Of a stretch of 64,000 nt of DNA, positions 30,001-42,089 are shown piece by piece. Source of the stretch: Eleginops maclovinus (Eukaryota; Chordata; Actinopteri; Perciformes; Eleginopidae); assembly GCF_036324505.1 (NCBI RefSeq), contig NC_086366.1:21034927-21098926 (forward strand). The letters run 5' to 3'. The notes below the pieces were generated by a model. It saw only the letters and a list, made by a program, of their open reading frames with translations, did no database searches and was not told where the DNA came from. Position 1 is the stretch's first letter. The number at the start of each line of letters is the position of its first letter. Made by a program: the position numbers and the translations under genes.

Positions 30001-31525
30001 CTATTTACATGCACACATACCTATATATATACCTATATATATATATAAATATACAGTATATATACAAAAATGATTCAACAGAGAGACATTGTGTTGCGTG
30101 TTACTTGTTGTGACGAGCATCTCTCTGTCCCCGATGGGAGGCCAGTGGTTGTAGTCCTGCTTTCTCGGGGCTGTTGTGTCCGATGGATGTCTGAGGAAGC
30201 CTGTGACTGTGAACAGGCCGTCGGTGTGTTTCAGGATGCAGGTGAACCAGTTGTTGTACTCCCGGGCCCCCATTACTGGCCAGCGAACATAGTTGCCTGC
30301 TGTGCTGTACCTACGCAGCTCACACTCCAACTGCTCTGCCTCCACTCCCTCCAAGTACCGCCGCAGGTCCAACTTAGAGACTACAACACAATATATGACA
30401 TTAGAGACAATACATTTTAGTCTGTAACTCAATAGGCTGCAGGTCTTACCGGAAATCAGGAAAGTGATTGCTTGTGGATTAACAGCAGCATCTCCTTTTT
30501 GACCAAACTGCAGCATGGCCTTTCTGTGGATGAGCTGAGTCTCTGTGTGACCAAGTTCATTCTTAAACACGTGTTCATCAGTGAACTGACAGGGCAGCCA
30601 TGACACCTGATAGACACACTGCACACCTGAGAGACACAGAAGTGTAGTTCACAAACATAGTACAGTATATTGTAGTGATATACTCAGGCTTGTGGAGTAA
30701 GGAATTTCATGATCAGGATTTATGAATCAGGAAGCGAAAAAGGTCACTGTCCTTATAGTTACATAAAAATAAGACGTAATCAGATTACTGTTGCATTGGG
30801 GGATTACTTGCAGGATTACAATGTTACAATATATTGTTTTTACACTGCATGAGAATTACAACACCAAGAGGCACAAGTCTCGATAGAGCCTAACTGTATT
30901 TGTTAATTAAAACAAAGCATTTTCTTCTCAAACGATTTGAGGTACTTCAACTCTTTTTCTGGGCCTGAGTGATTTGTCTAAATTGTACTGAAATTTGCTC
31001 ACCACACCTCCAAGGATGCAAATTGCCCTCAACTGAAACAACTGCCTGTAAACAGGTTTAACCAGGGTTTGTCAGTCTTTGCAGTCCAAAACAGCCATAC
31101 TAAAGTTCAAAATTGAAAGCTTCAAGTTAGATTTAAATTTAGCCGAAATTAGAACAGATCACAACAACACAGTTCAAGAGAAGAAATATTTTGAAGCTAT
31201 ATACTCGTATTTTAAGCAGTCAAAATGTCAGATTTCAATATCAAAAGTCAACATATACTCTACTAGTAGTTTAGTACGGTATAGTAGAGTAGAATAGTGT
31301 ATACGTAGCACGGTTTAGTTGCTGGTAGTATTATAATATAGTATTGTGTAATATAGTAAAATACATTAGGAGGCTGCAGTACAGTAGGCTACTTTGTTGT
31401 AGTAGTTTAGTAATTTCACTCATGTTTTATGGGCTAACAAACAAGCCAAAATATGTAACAAAGCTAGAAAAAAACTTACCTGCACAAAGAGACAAGAAAC
31501 TAAGTATTTTTAAGATTAAATACAT
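26403..31525 (-). pseudogene. Tapasin-related (TAPBPR/TAPBPL-like) gene, unit 1, frameshifted
   Basis: Exons (minus): 31480-31525 signal peptide (MYLILKILSFLSLCA); 30450-30626 and 30105-30380 N-terminal domain; 28812-29141 IgV; 27461-27810 IgC1; 26590-26664 transmembrane; 26403-26431 short basic tail with stop. All introns are GT/AG and phase 1. The IgV exon has the canonical W and the GTYICS motif; the IgC1 exon has SYYPLDVEIVWYMQD, close to YYPLDVVVTW of human TAPBPR. The IgC1 exon is 350 nt against 348 in units 2 and 3. It carries 1-bp insertions near 27655 and 27560 that put the middle and end of the domain out of frame. Exons 1-4 and 6 are open. A sequencing error is possible but would have to occur twice in one exon. 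A shortened product ending in IgC1 cannot be excluded. Confidence 0.8.
29660..30005 (-). repeat. Interspersed repeat in intron 3, unit 1
   Basis: Reverse-orientation copy of the family at 24055-24340 (shared CAAAGGCTAA, GGCTAGC.GTCCAACA, CAGCTAACCAATCAGAGC). It includes a hairpin GTTACATAG...CTATGTAAC near 29872. Matches unit 3 at 51110-51430. Confidence 0.65.
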
Positions 31526-32431
31526 TTTTATTCATTAGTAGCAATAACTGCTTGCTACTCGAGCACAACAGCGACTTCTTTACAGTTGATATTATACTTT
31601 CACTTTCCTTTCATAGAGATTATAATTTGCTAGGCCCGCCTCTCACATCACGTGTTAGGCAGATTGAATGTCACTGACCAGACATTCAAGTCTGACATTA
31701 AGGTGATTTGTTATTGGTTCATAAATAAACACAGTTCATCTTGAAATTGGAACTTTTCAAATGAAAGCCCTACTTGACTTTAAGTTAACTACGTCCATAC
31801 CATGTTAGACATACAATCAGATGACACAAATACATTATTTCAGCTAATTCGAAAAAAAATAAATGAGTTAACATTATTTATCAGGTTTCATTTTCACACC
31901 GCGCCACACCTGCAGTACCCGCCTCCTCCTGTCGTGTCGCTGTGAAGATGTCTGAACACTGCGGGTCCCTCTTGATGTTATGACGCTGAAGTGACTAGCG
32001 GAATCGCTTGATACAAAACCGTGGATATGCTTTTAAAATCGTGTGAAAAACGAATTATGTTAACAGCCTTTTTCTGTTTGATAATTTATATTCGGTTATA
32101 ATCTGCAGTACTGGTGGTTTTGTGAAATAAATAGTCTACTAATAGTCTACAGCTCATGAATGGGAATTGAAAAACTGAACTAAATTAGCAAAATAGCTAA
32201 CCTGCTAACTTACTTCAGCAGCCATGGCATTGATGGACACAGTTAATGTAAACCTTTTGTACAATATAGACATCAAAACAAAATGCATATTTTGTTTTGC
32301 AAATACGACACTGCAGGTTACTCAAAGTATTTAAAGCTTCACTCATTTGAAACAGAATGTAGCGAAAATAAATAAATGTGTTTCTAAATATTAGTTTTTT
32401 AATTTAATTTTTCAATTTGATAATGTGACAT
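31526..32431. promoter_or_regulatory. Orphan copy of the tapasin-related/gemin4 bidirectional promoter, unit 1
   Basis: Homologous to 53405-54225, including the conserved blocks GTCGCTGTGAAGATGTCTGA and CTCTTGATGTTATGACGCTG and the gemin4 start ATGGCATTGATGGAC at 32224. The splice donor of gemin4 exon 1 (AGAG|GTAATG in unit 3) reads ACAG|TTAATG here, so the +1 G is lost. There is no gemin4 body downstream, and the ETS-type CGGAAG of unit 3 is CGGAAT. The ATG opens a 36-codon ORF without splicing. Confidence 0.75.
31597..31612 (-). promoter_or_regulatory. IRF/ISRE-like element, unit 1
   Basis: Minus strand GAAAGGAAAGTGAAAG, about 72-87 bp upstream of the tapasin-related ATG. It fits the GAAANNGAAA spacing of interferon-regulatory-factor sites and is conserved in all three units. 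MHC class I pathway genes are commonly interferon-induced; activity here is inferred. Confidence 0.55.
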
Positions 32432-33816
32432 CGAATCTCAGTCTAAGTAAAGCTGTATTTATCCCTGTGAATGGACTCAGACCTACCAGTTTTGGAAGCT
32501 CCTCTTCATCAGTCCAGCTGAAGGCTGACATATTTACGAGCAGTGAGGCACAGATAGTCTTACAAGCATGTTCTTTGAAAAACACACATGTATATATGTG
32601 TGTGTGTGTGTGTGTGTGGGTGTTCTTACAGTTTTACACGAAGTTTAAATTTAACCTGTATGTTTGAAGTTGAATATAGGTTTATGGAGAGACACTACAG
32701 GTGAATAGGATGAAGATACAGTTGATTGATATCACCATGAAACCAACCCAGTTGATTACTTACATTGAGAGGATTTTAACTTTTGTATTACAAGTATTAT
32801 CGTTGAGTTTAGTTCCTTTATTGTCATTGTACAGGAACAACAAAATTAAAAAATATTTGAAATATGAGTCTGAAACATTAACTCATTAAATACGTTAAAT
32901 AAGGTTGTTTAAAGACGTAAAGCACTTTGGATATCTCTTTGTATCTCCAAAAAATCACCAAGTTTGTACGTAAAAAATGGGAATTTCATCGACAATGAAT
33001 GATATACTGTATGAACCCTCTATAAAAACTTCAAGCATATAGATACAAGATAATTAAACTCGAAATGTGTCTATACTTAATTGCCACTAAAGTGTAGATT
33101 TCTGGGTCAGAATATGAGAAAAAATCAATCATAATGAGAAAAAGGATTTAAAGTGTTCAATATATTGTAAAATTCCTTATCTTTGCAAGTCAAATGTTAC
33201 AAATAGAAAACAGTATGAAGCTTCCTCACTTTTTTATTTGCGAGAATTATGTTGTATTACTTTGATGTTTCAACATTTACCTATCTAATAATGAACTTTT
33301 GTGAACTGATGGAGAAATCTAGAGATGCAAATAGACAAAGCAAGTCAAATAAACCTACATTTGATTTCTTTTTATGTTTTCTTTTCAATATAAAAGAATG
33401 AAAGTAGACTTTTTGAAAAACTAAAAAGTCAAAAGACTGAAAGTGTAACATTTTTGTAAGGGCTGTTTTCACCTTAAGAGAAAGAAGCTGTTTGCTAAAA
33501 GTGATCAAAATCAAGCGGCTTACTTACAGTGAAGTTTTAAAGTAACATTTCCAATCACGTGATAAATCTTATGTTTATTCGCAGGGGAGCAGCTCACACA
33601 TGGAATTATTTTTCCCCAAATAATTAAATAATCTGAAATGAACTATATCCTAAGTCAATAAATGCAATACCTGCTGGGCATATTATACTTACAAGCTTAA
33701 GGCTTTCGCCCTTATTTTTCACAATAAATAAACAGGCAGGTTGTTCACATTAAATGATGCACCAATAGTTTTTATACACTTCTGGCCCAAAGACTTGTAT
33801 TCCGATTGATCTACAG

Positions 33817-34256
33817 CAGGGGCATCCAAACAATAGCCCGGGGGCCACATGCGGCCTGTGGTCCATTTTTAATCAGCCCTCAGCAAATTATAAGTAAGTA
33901 CAACAGAATATGGCCCACACATGAAACTTGTGCTTTTCTTATTTTGTACTTCTTAAATGTATTTTAAAAAATATATATATTGCAGTAGTATTCATGCGTT
34001 AATAATACCACTTTTCAAATAAATTCAGTCAATTAAAGTTGAAACCTTTTCTAACAAATCTAAGTGGATAACAAAAAGCCCCAAAACGTATTTGCATAAC
34101 AAGCATATTTCCCCTTATTATAAGCAATCTGAGGCTTCTGTTGTAAGGGATGAGCTGCCAAAAACAAATGAAACCCCATGGAGAACATTTTCAAGTATCA
34201 AGAATAATTTACCTATGTTAGATTGATTGATCCTCAGTGAAAAAAGCTTGGACATG
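33817..34256 (+). mobile_element. hAT-like element fragment in T of unit 2
   Basis: Begins CAGGGGCATCCAAACAATAG followed by GCCCGGGGGCCACATGCGGC, the typical terminus of hAT-Charlie-like transposons. Absent from unit 1 at the matching site (25497), present in units 2 and 3. The other end (CTTGGACATGTGG) is a poor inverted match and no clean target duplication is visible. Confidence 0.55.
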
Positions 34257-34906
34257 TGGATATATGTTGGGCAAGTTTCAGTAACAAGAGAACTTTAAAG
34301 ATTTTGGCTCACATGAAGAATCACACTCAAAGTCCCATCGTGTTTATTAAATGTCTTCAATATGAAATATTGTACTTACACTGTGTGCGTATCTTTGATA
34401 GGCATCTTGTTCAGACAGTGGATACATGTTACTTGATAGTGTTTCTTGTAGTTTCTGAGATAACCGTTTTTCTGTTTTCTATATTCAGTCTTTCTCGCAT
34501 GAGACTACTTTTATTAAATTAAATCAAATACAATGAAAAATATAGATACAACACTGCACTCCTATGTGCCCAAATATAGTTAGATGCAGTGTCCCTCAAT
34601 AATTCTTACAGATGTGTGAATGCGTTAACTTCCTCAGATTTTCATTATATAATTCATTCTTCAAGTCACGTTCTATTTACATCCATGTTTGCTGTCCTTC
34701 AGTATGGGAGTATTTGCTTTCTGTGTTGCCTGTGATCAGAACTTGCACGTTCATTAAAAAGCTTTGCTCTATTAAACTACTACTACTACTTCTATGCATG
34801 AACCTGTAAACTGTTGCATTTCCCCCAGTTTGATAATTTAATATAAAGGTCTTTTAGCATGAGCAAAATCAATGCAACATCAAAACAATCATTCACCTTA
34901 AAACAA

Positions 34907-34907
<1 letters not shown>

Positions 34908-34960
<53 letters not shown>
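34908..34960. repeat. (CA)n microsatellite, unit 2
   Basis: Counterpart of 25627-25712. Confidence 0.97.
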
Positions 34961-34961
<1 letters not shown>

Positions 34962-35012
34962 AATCAGATGAGACTCTGAAACAACTGAAGGAGGTAGGAG
35001 GACGGTTCGCCT

Positions 35013-35064
35013 TTACTGGTTCATCAGCTCACTCTTCAAAGTCTTCTGCTCAGAATAGTCTGTT
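35013..35064 (-). CDS. Candidate cytoplasmic-tail exon, unit 2 (unproven)
   Basis: Same 52-nt open segment as in unit 1; encodes TDYSEQKTLKSELMNQ and a stop after a GCAG acceptor. Upstream phase unresolved. Confidence 0.25.
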
Positions 35065-35071
35065 CTGCTCA

Positions 35072-35073
<2 letters not shown>

Positions 35074-35163
<90 letters not shown>
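35074..35163. repeat. (CA)n microsatellite, unit 2
   Basis: Counterpart of 25831-25916. Confidence 0.97.
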
Positions 35164-35166
<3 letters not shown>

Positions 35167-35329
35167 GAAAAAAGTCAGATTGAAGAAAATGATCTTACTT
35201 ATCACATGATTGATAACCTCAGTAAACATTTGACTGATGTGTGTGTGGTCTCATTTCTAGTTTAAAGTTTTTTACAATAGAGATTGATGTTGGTTTCTTA
35301 AATGATGCTCCCATTTAGAAAAAGATGGC

Positions 35330-35860
35330 GTATGCTTTAAAAGTCACCTTTTATGCAAAAGTCTTTTATACATAAATATGTGGCCCCTCTGTGTAAAGAG
35401 ATTCCAAAAGTTTCAGAAAAAACAATGTCTCTCTTTTACTCCTGATACACCTTAACAAAAACCTGTCTGAAAATAAGCTGATCAGATTTTGGCCACTTTG
35501 TGATGTCACAATGTTTTTAGGGTTGTGCAACCATTAGCCACTAACCAACCGTGGTAACACCTGCCCACCGTATTACCTGAATCTCCTCCTAGAGCACCAT
35601 TGTGTTTTTTCAAACCAATCATCTCACAGAGTGGCGTGGCCAGCAGTAGCTCATTAGCATTTAAAGCTACAGACACTGAATTAGCACTTTTGCAACAGAG
35701 CTGAAACAGAGGGGTATATGGCATGTGACAATACATGATCTGTTTTGGATATCCAGCCAAACACTTCAGGGACATGTTTTGTGTTTATCTGAGACATATA
35801 ATATAGTGTTGAATAAGAGCATAATACGGGACTTTTAAGGCATGGCTATATGGCATTCTT
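35330..35860 (-). repeat. Interspersed repeat downstream of the gene, unit 2
   Basis: A block with GTGATGTCACAATG and TTTACTCCTGATACACC that reads like a common fish repeat in reverse orientation. Unit 3 has the same block (46570-47100). Unit 1 (26070-26230) keeps only its outer part, so about 530 bp is missing there. The 89-codon ORF inside it is conserved only because the segment is duplicated. Confidence 0.55.
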
Positions 35861-36199
35861 GTGATTGACAGGTTGCTACCATGTCTAGTTTGGGACTTGT
35901 TTGTGCTTTAGTCTAAGAATATTAACCCTTTTTACAGTTCAGGAAAGGTCCAAGTGTCTCTCCTGCTTGCAAAAATCCTAACCAAAAAGGGTCCAAAGTG
36001 GCGACTATGTCATCTTCTGATACACCGTCGATCTGGACAGCGACATACATTAGAATTGATAGCTAAAATGCAAATCAATCAAATAACATCATATACAGTG
36101 TGTTTGAGTTGGATAACTGTTGGGACCAAATTTGATTAAAAAAAAGATATAAAACCCAATTATTGCTCCAGATAGATGTTATAATATTGTAGCAGAGGT

Positions 36200-36264
36200 C
36201 CACACACACACACACACACACATACACACACACAGACACACACCCACACACACACAAACTCCCA

Positions 36265-36337
<73 letters not shown>
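36200..36337. repeat. Interrupted (CA)n microsatellite, unit 2
   Basis: CA repeat with several G/C/T interruptions. The corresponding site in unit 1 (near 26380) has no CA tract; unit 3 has one at 47445-47566. Confidence 0.95.
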
Positions 36338-36340
<3 letters not shown>

Positions 36341-38644
36341 AAATATAAGTAAATGGTAACGGTTAAATCTAAAAAGGTTGTGTTATAAGATCATCTAACC
36401 TGTGCTGATCGTCTTCTTGCTGTGGAGAAAATAAATCATAATCATTTTTTCAGGCATCAACGGTGGTGGAAAGAGTTTATTGGATCAAGTTTATTGATGC
36501 AAATATGTTTATCAGTGTTGCAGCCGCTAAAGGTGAAGCTCATTTCAAGGACTTTGTCTGAGGCTCCTCACACTCACCTACGTGCAGGTAACACAGCAGC
36601 ACACACAGGGTGAGCAGCACTGAGATGACAATGTAAAGCATCCAGCTTGGCTCTGAGGAGAAAACAAAAAACCAACATGACCTTTATATATATTTATATA
36701 TACAGTCTATAAACATGACGTTAGGGTCGGATATGCTCCTCTGCTGCCACTCAGTGGAAGCTCACAGCACCGCTGTGTATTAAGTGTTACAAGCTATCTA
36801 CCAGGGCTGCTACATTATTAAGTCATAAAAAAGATTATCTTGGTCAATATTGAAACATTGAGAAAATCGTCATATTTACCATATTGTTCATTGACTTCAC
36901 AAATATAATAAGGATTTTTTTGAGTATCTAGTATATATATACAAATCTATAAATAAATAAAAATTGACTTTGAAAACATAAAGTGGACTTTCTTATATAT
37001 TTATATACATATATTATTTCTTTGCATATATACTGTATATATACACAATGTGGATTATTTTGAATATATATATAAATATGTATAATTTTATATTATAATA
37101 AATATGTTTATGTTTGACAGAATACATACACATATTTAAATATCAAATCAATGTCATTTTTTTTAGATCAACATTTTTTTATTTTAAAAATAAATACATT
37201 TTATGTTTTTCATGAACAGCAAAAACAAATTGGAATATGGTGTGTACTTCCACCACCAAATGAAAAAATATTGATTTGTTTGAGTAGTTGTTCAATAGAT
37301 TCCCCATATTAAAGTCATTAATTCAGCCATAACAGGTGTAAGCGCACGACTGTAAAGGAAAGGCGCGATGCACTGGATTAATACCACAACAAAATACTTC
37401 TTGATTAAATGTGAGGCACAATACTCATTTTATATGGATTATCTTCTTTTTCATGCTCAACGGAAGCCAATATCGTCATTAAAAATAAACCTGGTGTATT
37501 TACCCAGCCCTCCTCCACTCACCCTCCACAGTCAGGATGAAGCTCTTTTTGATGGGCACCCTCAGGGCCTGATGGGATACGCTGCATGAGAACTCCCTGC
37601 CCGAGCGCTTGAGTGCACCCTGCAGGTAGAAGAAGGACGTCAGCGAGAACGTCTTGTCAGGGTTGTGTTTGTGGCTGGACAGCAGAACGTTCTGGAGCTT
37701 CTCTGGGAAAGGAGCGTCCGCCGTCTGTCCAGACACCGCCGGGTCCTGCATGTACCACACGATCTCCACATCCAGAGGGTAGTAACTCTTGGCAACACAT
37801 GTCACCTTATGCTCCTCGCCCTCCTGCAGCAACAGAGTGGATCCAACATTGAGGGAGACCCTGGGAGCCTCTGAGGAATAGAGACAATAAACTCAGACTC
37901 TCTCAGCAAAATGTTCCATTATGAGTTTGACTCCTGCTGCCAATGTTGCGTGCAAAAACAGCTATGTTTGTAAGAGGCAAACGAAACCCCTATGGACTAT
38001 TGCTCAAACAGAACAATTATTTCCATCACCTTGGCTTGTGGAAAACCAGCTGGGAATTACATTTCCTAACAAATTATAAATAAATTCATGAATCAAACAA
38101 TGAAAAGGATATTTGAGACATAAGAGGCGGTCTCATACTGTATGTAAATGAACAAAAGCCAAGAAGTGATTATTAATTAATTAATAATTTAACCACAATG
38201 ATACAAGTAAAGCCCTTTTGAAAAAACCTGCAGTTAAAGTTAGATGACAAGATGAATATAGAACAATCATGTCTGTACATTTAACATAAACTGGTTTGAA
38301 TAAAACAGTTAGCTTAGCACAAACACTTAAACTATAGAGAAACATCTAGCCTGGCTATCAGAGGATTATTAAAGCAAAGCAGGCAGCGCAGGTACTTCAT
38401 TGTCACTTAGTTTTGTCCATATTTATACATTCTACATGTTCCTTCTTTAGTCATTGTGTCATTTTTTGTTTGGTTCTGCTGTTAACTTTTACAGTTCTCT
38501 TTCTCCTCAGTCCAACTGATCTTTTTAAATATCAAATAAACAAAACTATTCCAACATTCTCAAAATATCTACTGTTCTTTTCAATACGTATAAATTGAGC
38601 CACACTGCGTTGGTACAGGCTACACAATCAGGTTGGATTTTATG

Positions 38645-38825
38645 GGCACTAGGTGTCCTCACGGCGTTTTGGAATGGAAATGTTTGCTTTTTATTATGGT
38701 AGTAAAAACACTTCAACAGGCACTTCAAACTGAAACTGAAAAGTTGAAATATCTTCTACTCAAATTATTCGGAAGGGACATACAAAAAAAGTGAAGCACG
38801 AGGTGGCCGCTACTGACGGCACGCA
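38645..38825. repeat. Unit-2-specific insertion in intron 4
   Basis: About 190 bp present only in unit 2; units 1 and 3 read directly GCACTAGGTGGC to the TCAATTTACACTATC block. A partial duplicate AGGTGGCCGCTACT near 38801 resembles the flank, as if a duplicated target. Family unknown. Confidence 0.5.
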
Positions 38826-39736
38826 CTCTGTTCTCATTTCGAATCAATTTACACTATCAGTCAGTTACAAATGACTAGTTTATCTGAAACAGATACTCTT
38901 TAACTATAAATGATTCTTCACATTTATCTTTTTTCTTCATGCAGAAAAGCCATAATAGACAGACCTTTATTTTATAACTCACATTATATAAAGCCCAGAA
39001 ATGTCAGTCTGGTTTGATCCTCTCTTTGACTCTTCCTTACCTTCGACCTGCAGAACAATATCCACACTGACGAACACTGGAATAATGGACACTGAACAGA
39101 TGTACGTCCCTTCATTGCTCATCTTGGTGAAGGGAAGGTTATAGGAAGCATCCCCGCCTGCCAGGCCCATCAACTCGACCCCGGTCCCCTGTCTCTGTCC
39201 TGTGCGGCTGTTGTGACTGAAGAGGCTGGTTCTCTCTCCACGCTGCTGCAGTATCCACTCCACACTGAAGTTTGGTCCATGGTGGTCGACAGCAAACTGG
39301 CAATGGAGCTTCTGTTGGGAGCCCAGGCCTGCTCTCACTGATGGAGTTAGTGTCTTAATGACCATGGCAGCTATGGAGATAAGACACAGGCACACAGAGA
39401 CACACTTAGTTCCTAAACATGAAAACTGGCCAGCAATATATTTAAATATGGAACTGACGTTAACTTAGAAATAAAAAGCGTTATTTCTTGCATAGCTTCA
39501 AGGTGACAAGATAATCCAAAAACAAAGAAAATGTTTGATGAATTGGAGTAAATGGTGCCAACGTTTAACAGCAGCAAAACTTTATCAAACCATCCATTTA
39601 CAAACCGTCAGAAACTCACGCAGTAAGTCTCATCTATCCAGTCGTATGCTCAATACTTCCCAAAAACATGCATATTCACTGAAACCTTGCCATTCAAAAC
39701 ACACAGATCTTAGTTCACTGCAAGAGTGTTTGAGAG

Positions 39737-40218
39737 CAGTGGTGTAGAGTTACTAAGTTCTGTACTTAAGTATCATTTTGAGGTACTTGTACTATACTTG
39801 AGTATTTCCATGTTTTGCTACTTTGTACTACCACTCCATTACAATTCAGAGGCAATTTGTTTACTTTTACTCCACTACATTTATTGAATACCTTTAGTTA
39901 CTCTGCAGATTTGGATTAATGATGTGAAATATAATCAACACTTAAATTAGACTTTAGTTCCACCTGGAGTAAATTAAAACTGCACCTTTACCAGCTTTGA
40001 TAAAAATGTAATGCATCAATAGTTATAATACAAACACATAATATATATTATTAGTACTTCCACTTTTGGTACTTCAAGTACATTTTGATGCCAATGCTTT
40101 TGTATTTTTACTTGAGTAACATTTTGGAAGCGGGATTTAACTTGTACCAGGGTATTCCTACACTCTGGTACTTCTACTTTTACTCAAATACAAGATCTGA
40201 GTACTTTTTCCACCTCTG
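39737..40218 (+). mobile_element. hAT-like MITE in intron 3 of unit 2
   Basis: Starts CAGTGGTGTAGAG and ends TTTTTCCACCTCTG, imperfect inverted termini with the CAG...CTG ends of hAT elements. It is rich in TACTTTTACTC / GAGTACTT-type blocks. Flanks TTTGAGAG and TTTGAAGT are a plausible, diverged 8-bp target duplication. Absent from units 1 and 3. Same family as 5221-5390. Confidence 0.65.
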
Positions 40219-42089
40219 TTTGAAGTTCAAAACAGAATTTGGTTGTAGATTCTCTTTTACAGAGAAGACATGCTATAAAAACAACAAGTATTTTAAAGTA
40301 AAAATAATTAATTCATAATGACATATTATGTTCATTTTCATATTCATATGTGTATGTTGTCTCTCTACTGTGACATGTCTCATGATTTAAGGTTCAAAAA
40401 GCTCTTTATTTTACATAAAAACACAAAAGAGCCTCCTTAATGAAAAATATCATTTTGTAGGTACAGTATTTCTTTAACTGTGTGGAAACTCCACCTTTGA
40501 GTGGGTGTTAACGTGATTTAGTTTAGATCTCATAAGACCTGTGAGAGTGTACCATAAACATCATTACCATGATGATGATCTAGATGCATGTAGTTGACCC
40601 AAAACGTTCACTACTAAACTTACAATACAATTTTGTATCCCAAAATGATTCGACAGAGAGACATTGTGTTGCATGTTACTTGTTGTGACGAGCATCTCTC
40701 TGTCCCCGATGGGAGGCCAGCTGATGTAGTCTTGCTGTCTCGGGGCTGTTGTGTCCGATGGGTGTCTGAGGAAGCCTGTGACTGTGAACAGGCCGTTGGT
40801 GTGTTTCAGGATGCAGGTGAACCAGTTGTTGTACTCCCGGGCCCCCATTACTGGCCAGCGAACATGGATGCCTGCTGTGCTGTACCTACGCAGCTCACAC
40901 TCCAACTGCTCTGCCTCCACTCCCTCCAAGTACCGCCGCAGGTCCAACTTAGAGGCTACATCACAATATATGACATTAGAGACAATACATTTTAGTCTGT
41001 AACTCAATAGGCTGCAGGTCTTACCGGAAATCAGGAAAGTGATTGCTTGTGGATTAACAGCAGCATCTCCTTTTTGACCAAACTGCAGCATGGCCTTTCT
41101 GTGGATGAGCTGAGGTTCCAGTGTGACCAAGTTCATTCTTAAACACGTGTTCATCAGTGAACTGACAGGGCAGCCATGACACCTGATGGACACACTGCAC
41201 ACCTGAGAGACAGAAGTGTAGTTCACAAACATAGTACAGTATATTGTAGTGATAGGCTTGGGGAGTATGGAATTTCATGATCAGGATTTATGAATCAGGA
41301 AGCGAAAAAGGTCACTCCCTTATAGTTACATAAAAATAAGACGTAATCAGATTACTGTTGCATTGGGGGATTACTTGCAGGATTACAATGTTACAATATA
41401 TTGTTTTTACACTGCATGAGAATTACAACACCAAGAGGCACAAGTCTCGATAGAGCCTAACTGTATTTGTTAATTAAAACAAAGCATTTTCTTCTCAAAC
41501 GATTTGAGGTACTTCAGCTCTTTTTCTGGGCTGAGTGATTTGTCTAAATTTTACTGAAATTTGCTCACCACACCTCCAAGGATGCAAATTGCCCTCAACT
41601 GAAACAACTGCCTGTAAACAGGTTTAACCAGGGTTTGTCAGTCTTTGCAGTCCAAAACAGCCATACTAAAGTTCAAAATTGAAAGCTTCAAGTTAGATTT
41701 AAATTTAGCCGAAATTAGAACAGATCACAACAACACAGTTCAAGAGAAGAAATATTTTTGAAGCTATATACTCGTATTTTAAGCAGTCAAAATGTCAGAT
41801 TTCAATATCAAAGTCAACATATACTACTAGTAGTTTAGTACGGTATAGTAGAGTAGAATAGTGTATACGTAGCACGGTTTAGTTGCTGGTAGTATTATAA
41901 TATAGTATTGTGTAATATAGTAAAATACATTAGGAGGCTGCAGTACAGTAGGCTACTTTGTTGTAGTAGTTTAGTAATTTCACTCGTGTTTTATGGGCTA
42001 ACAAACAAGCCAAAATATGTAACAAAGCTAGAGAAAAACTTACCTGCACAAAGAGACAAGAAACTAAGTATTTTTAAGATTAAATACAT

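Larger units (their letters stand above)
24540..32437. repeat. Tandem unit 1 (segmental duplication)
   Basis: First of three units with the order T segment, tapasin-related gene (minus), P segment (gemin4 promoter and exon 1, plus). The T segment begins TCTAAGTAAAGCT and here is short (to about 25573) and diverged from T of units 2 and 3. The P end (GATAATGTGACAT at about 32431) is nearly identical to that of unit 2. About 7.9 kb. Confidence 0.85.
36391..42089 (-). pseudogene. Tapasin-related (TAPBPR/TAPBPL-like) gene, unit 2, frameshift in exon 2
   Basis: Exons (minus): 42044-42089 signal peptide; 41025-41202 and 40680-40955 N-terminal domain; 39041-39370 IgV; 37523-37870 IgC1; 36578-36652 transmembrane; 36391-36419 short tail. 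Exon 2 is 178 nt against 177 in units 1 and 3, from a 1-bp change near 41115. As a result VQCVHQVSWLPCQF and the downstream part LIHRKAMLQFGQKGD are in different frames. The other exons have the expected lengths and are open. The IgC1 exon is the most diverged of the three (DPAVSGQTADAPFPEKLQ). It reads as a pseudogene, or as a gene needing an alternative start downstream. A single sequencing error could also explain the break. Confidence 0.75.

Noticed and set aside
30070..30420. 116-codon plus-strand ORF conserved in units (also 40633, 51507)
   Set aside because: It is antisense to tapasin-related exon 3 and is kept only because that exon is duplicated; the sense frame has the splice sites and domain motifs.
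31620..31730. MHC-type S-X-Y promoter module
   Set aside because: There is a CCTAGCAA X1-like motif and a CCAAT box, but order and spacing are wrong for the module.
33281..33514. 77-codon minus ORF identical at 44527-44760
   Set aside because: Identical because T2 and T3 are recent duplicates; composition is AT-rich with no motif.
35506..35775. 89-codon minus-strand ORF conserved in units 2 and 3
   Set aside because: It lies in an interspersed repeat within a recent duplication; conservation reflects recent copying, and the ORF is interrupted in unit 1.
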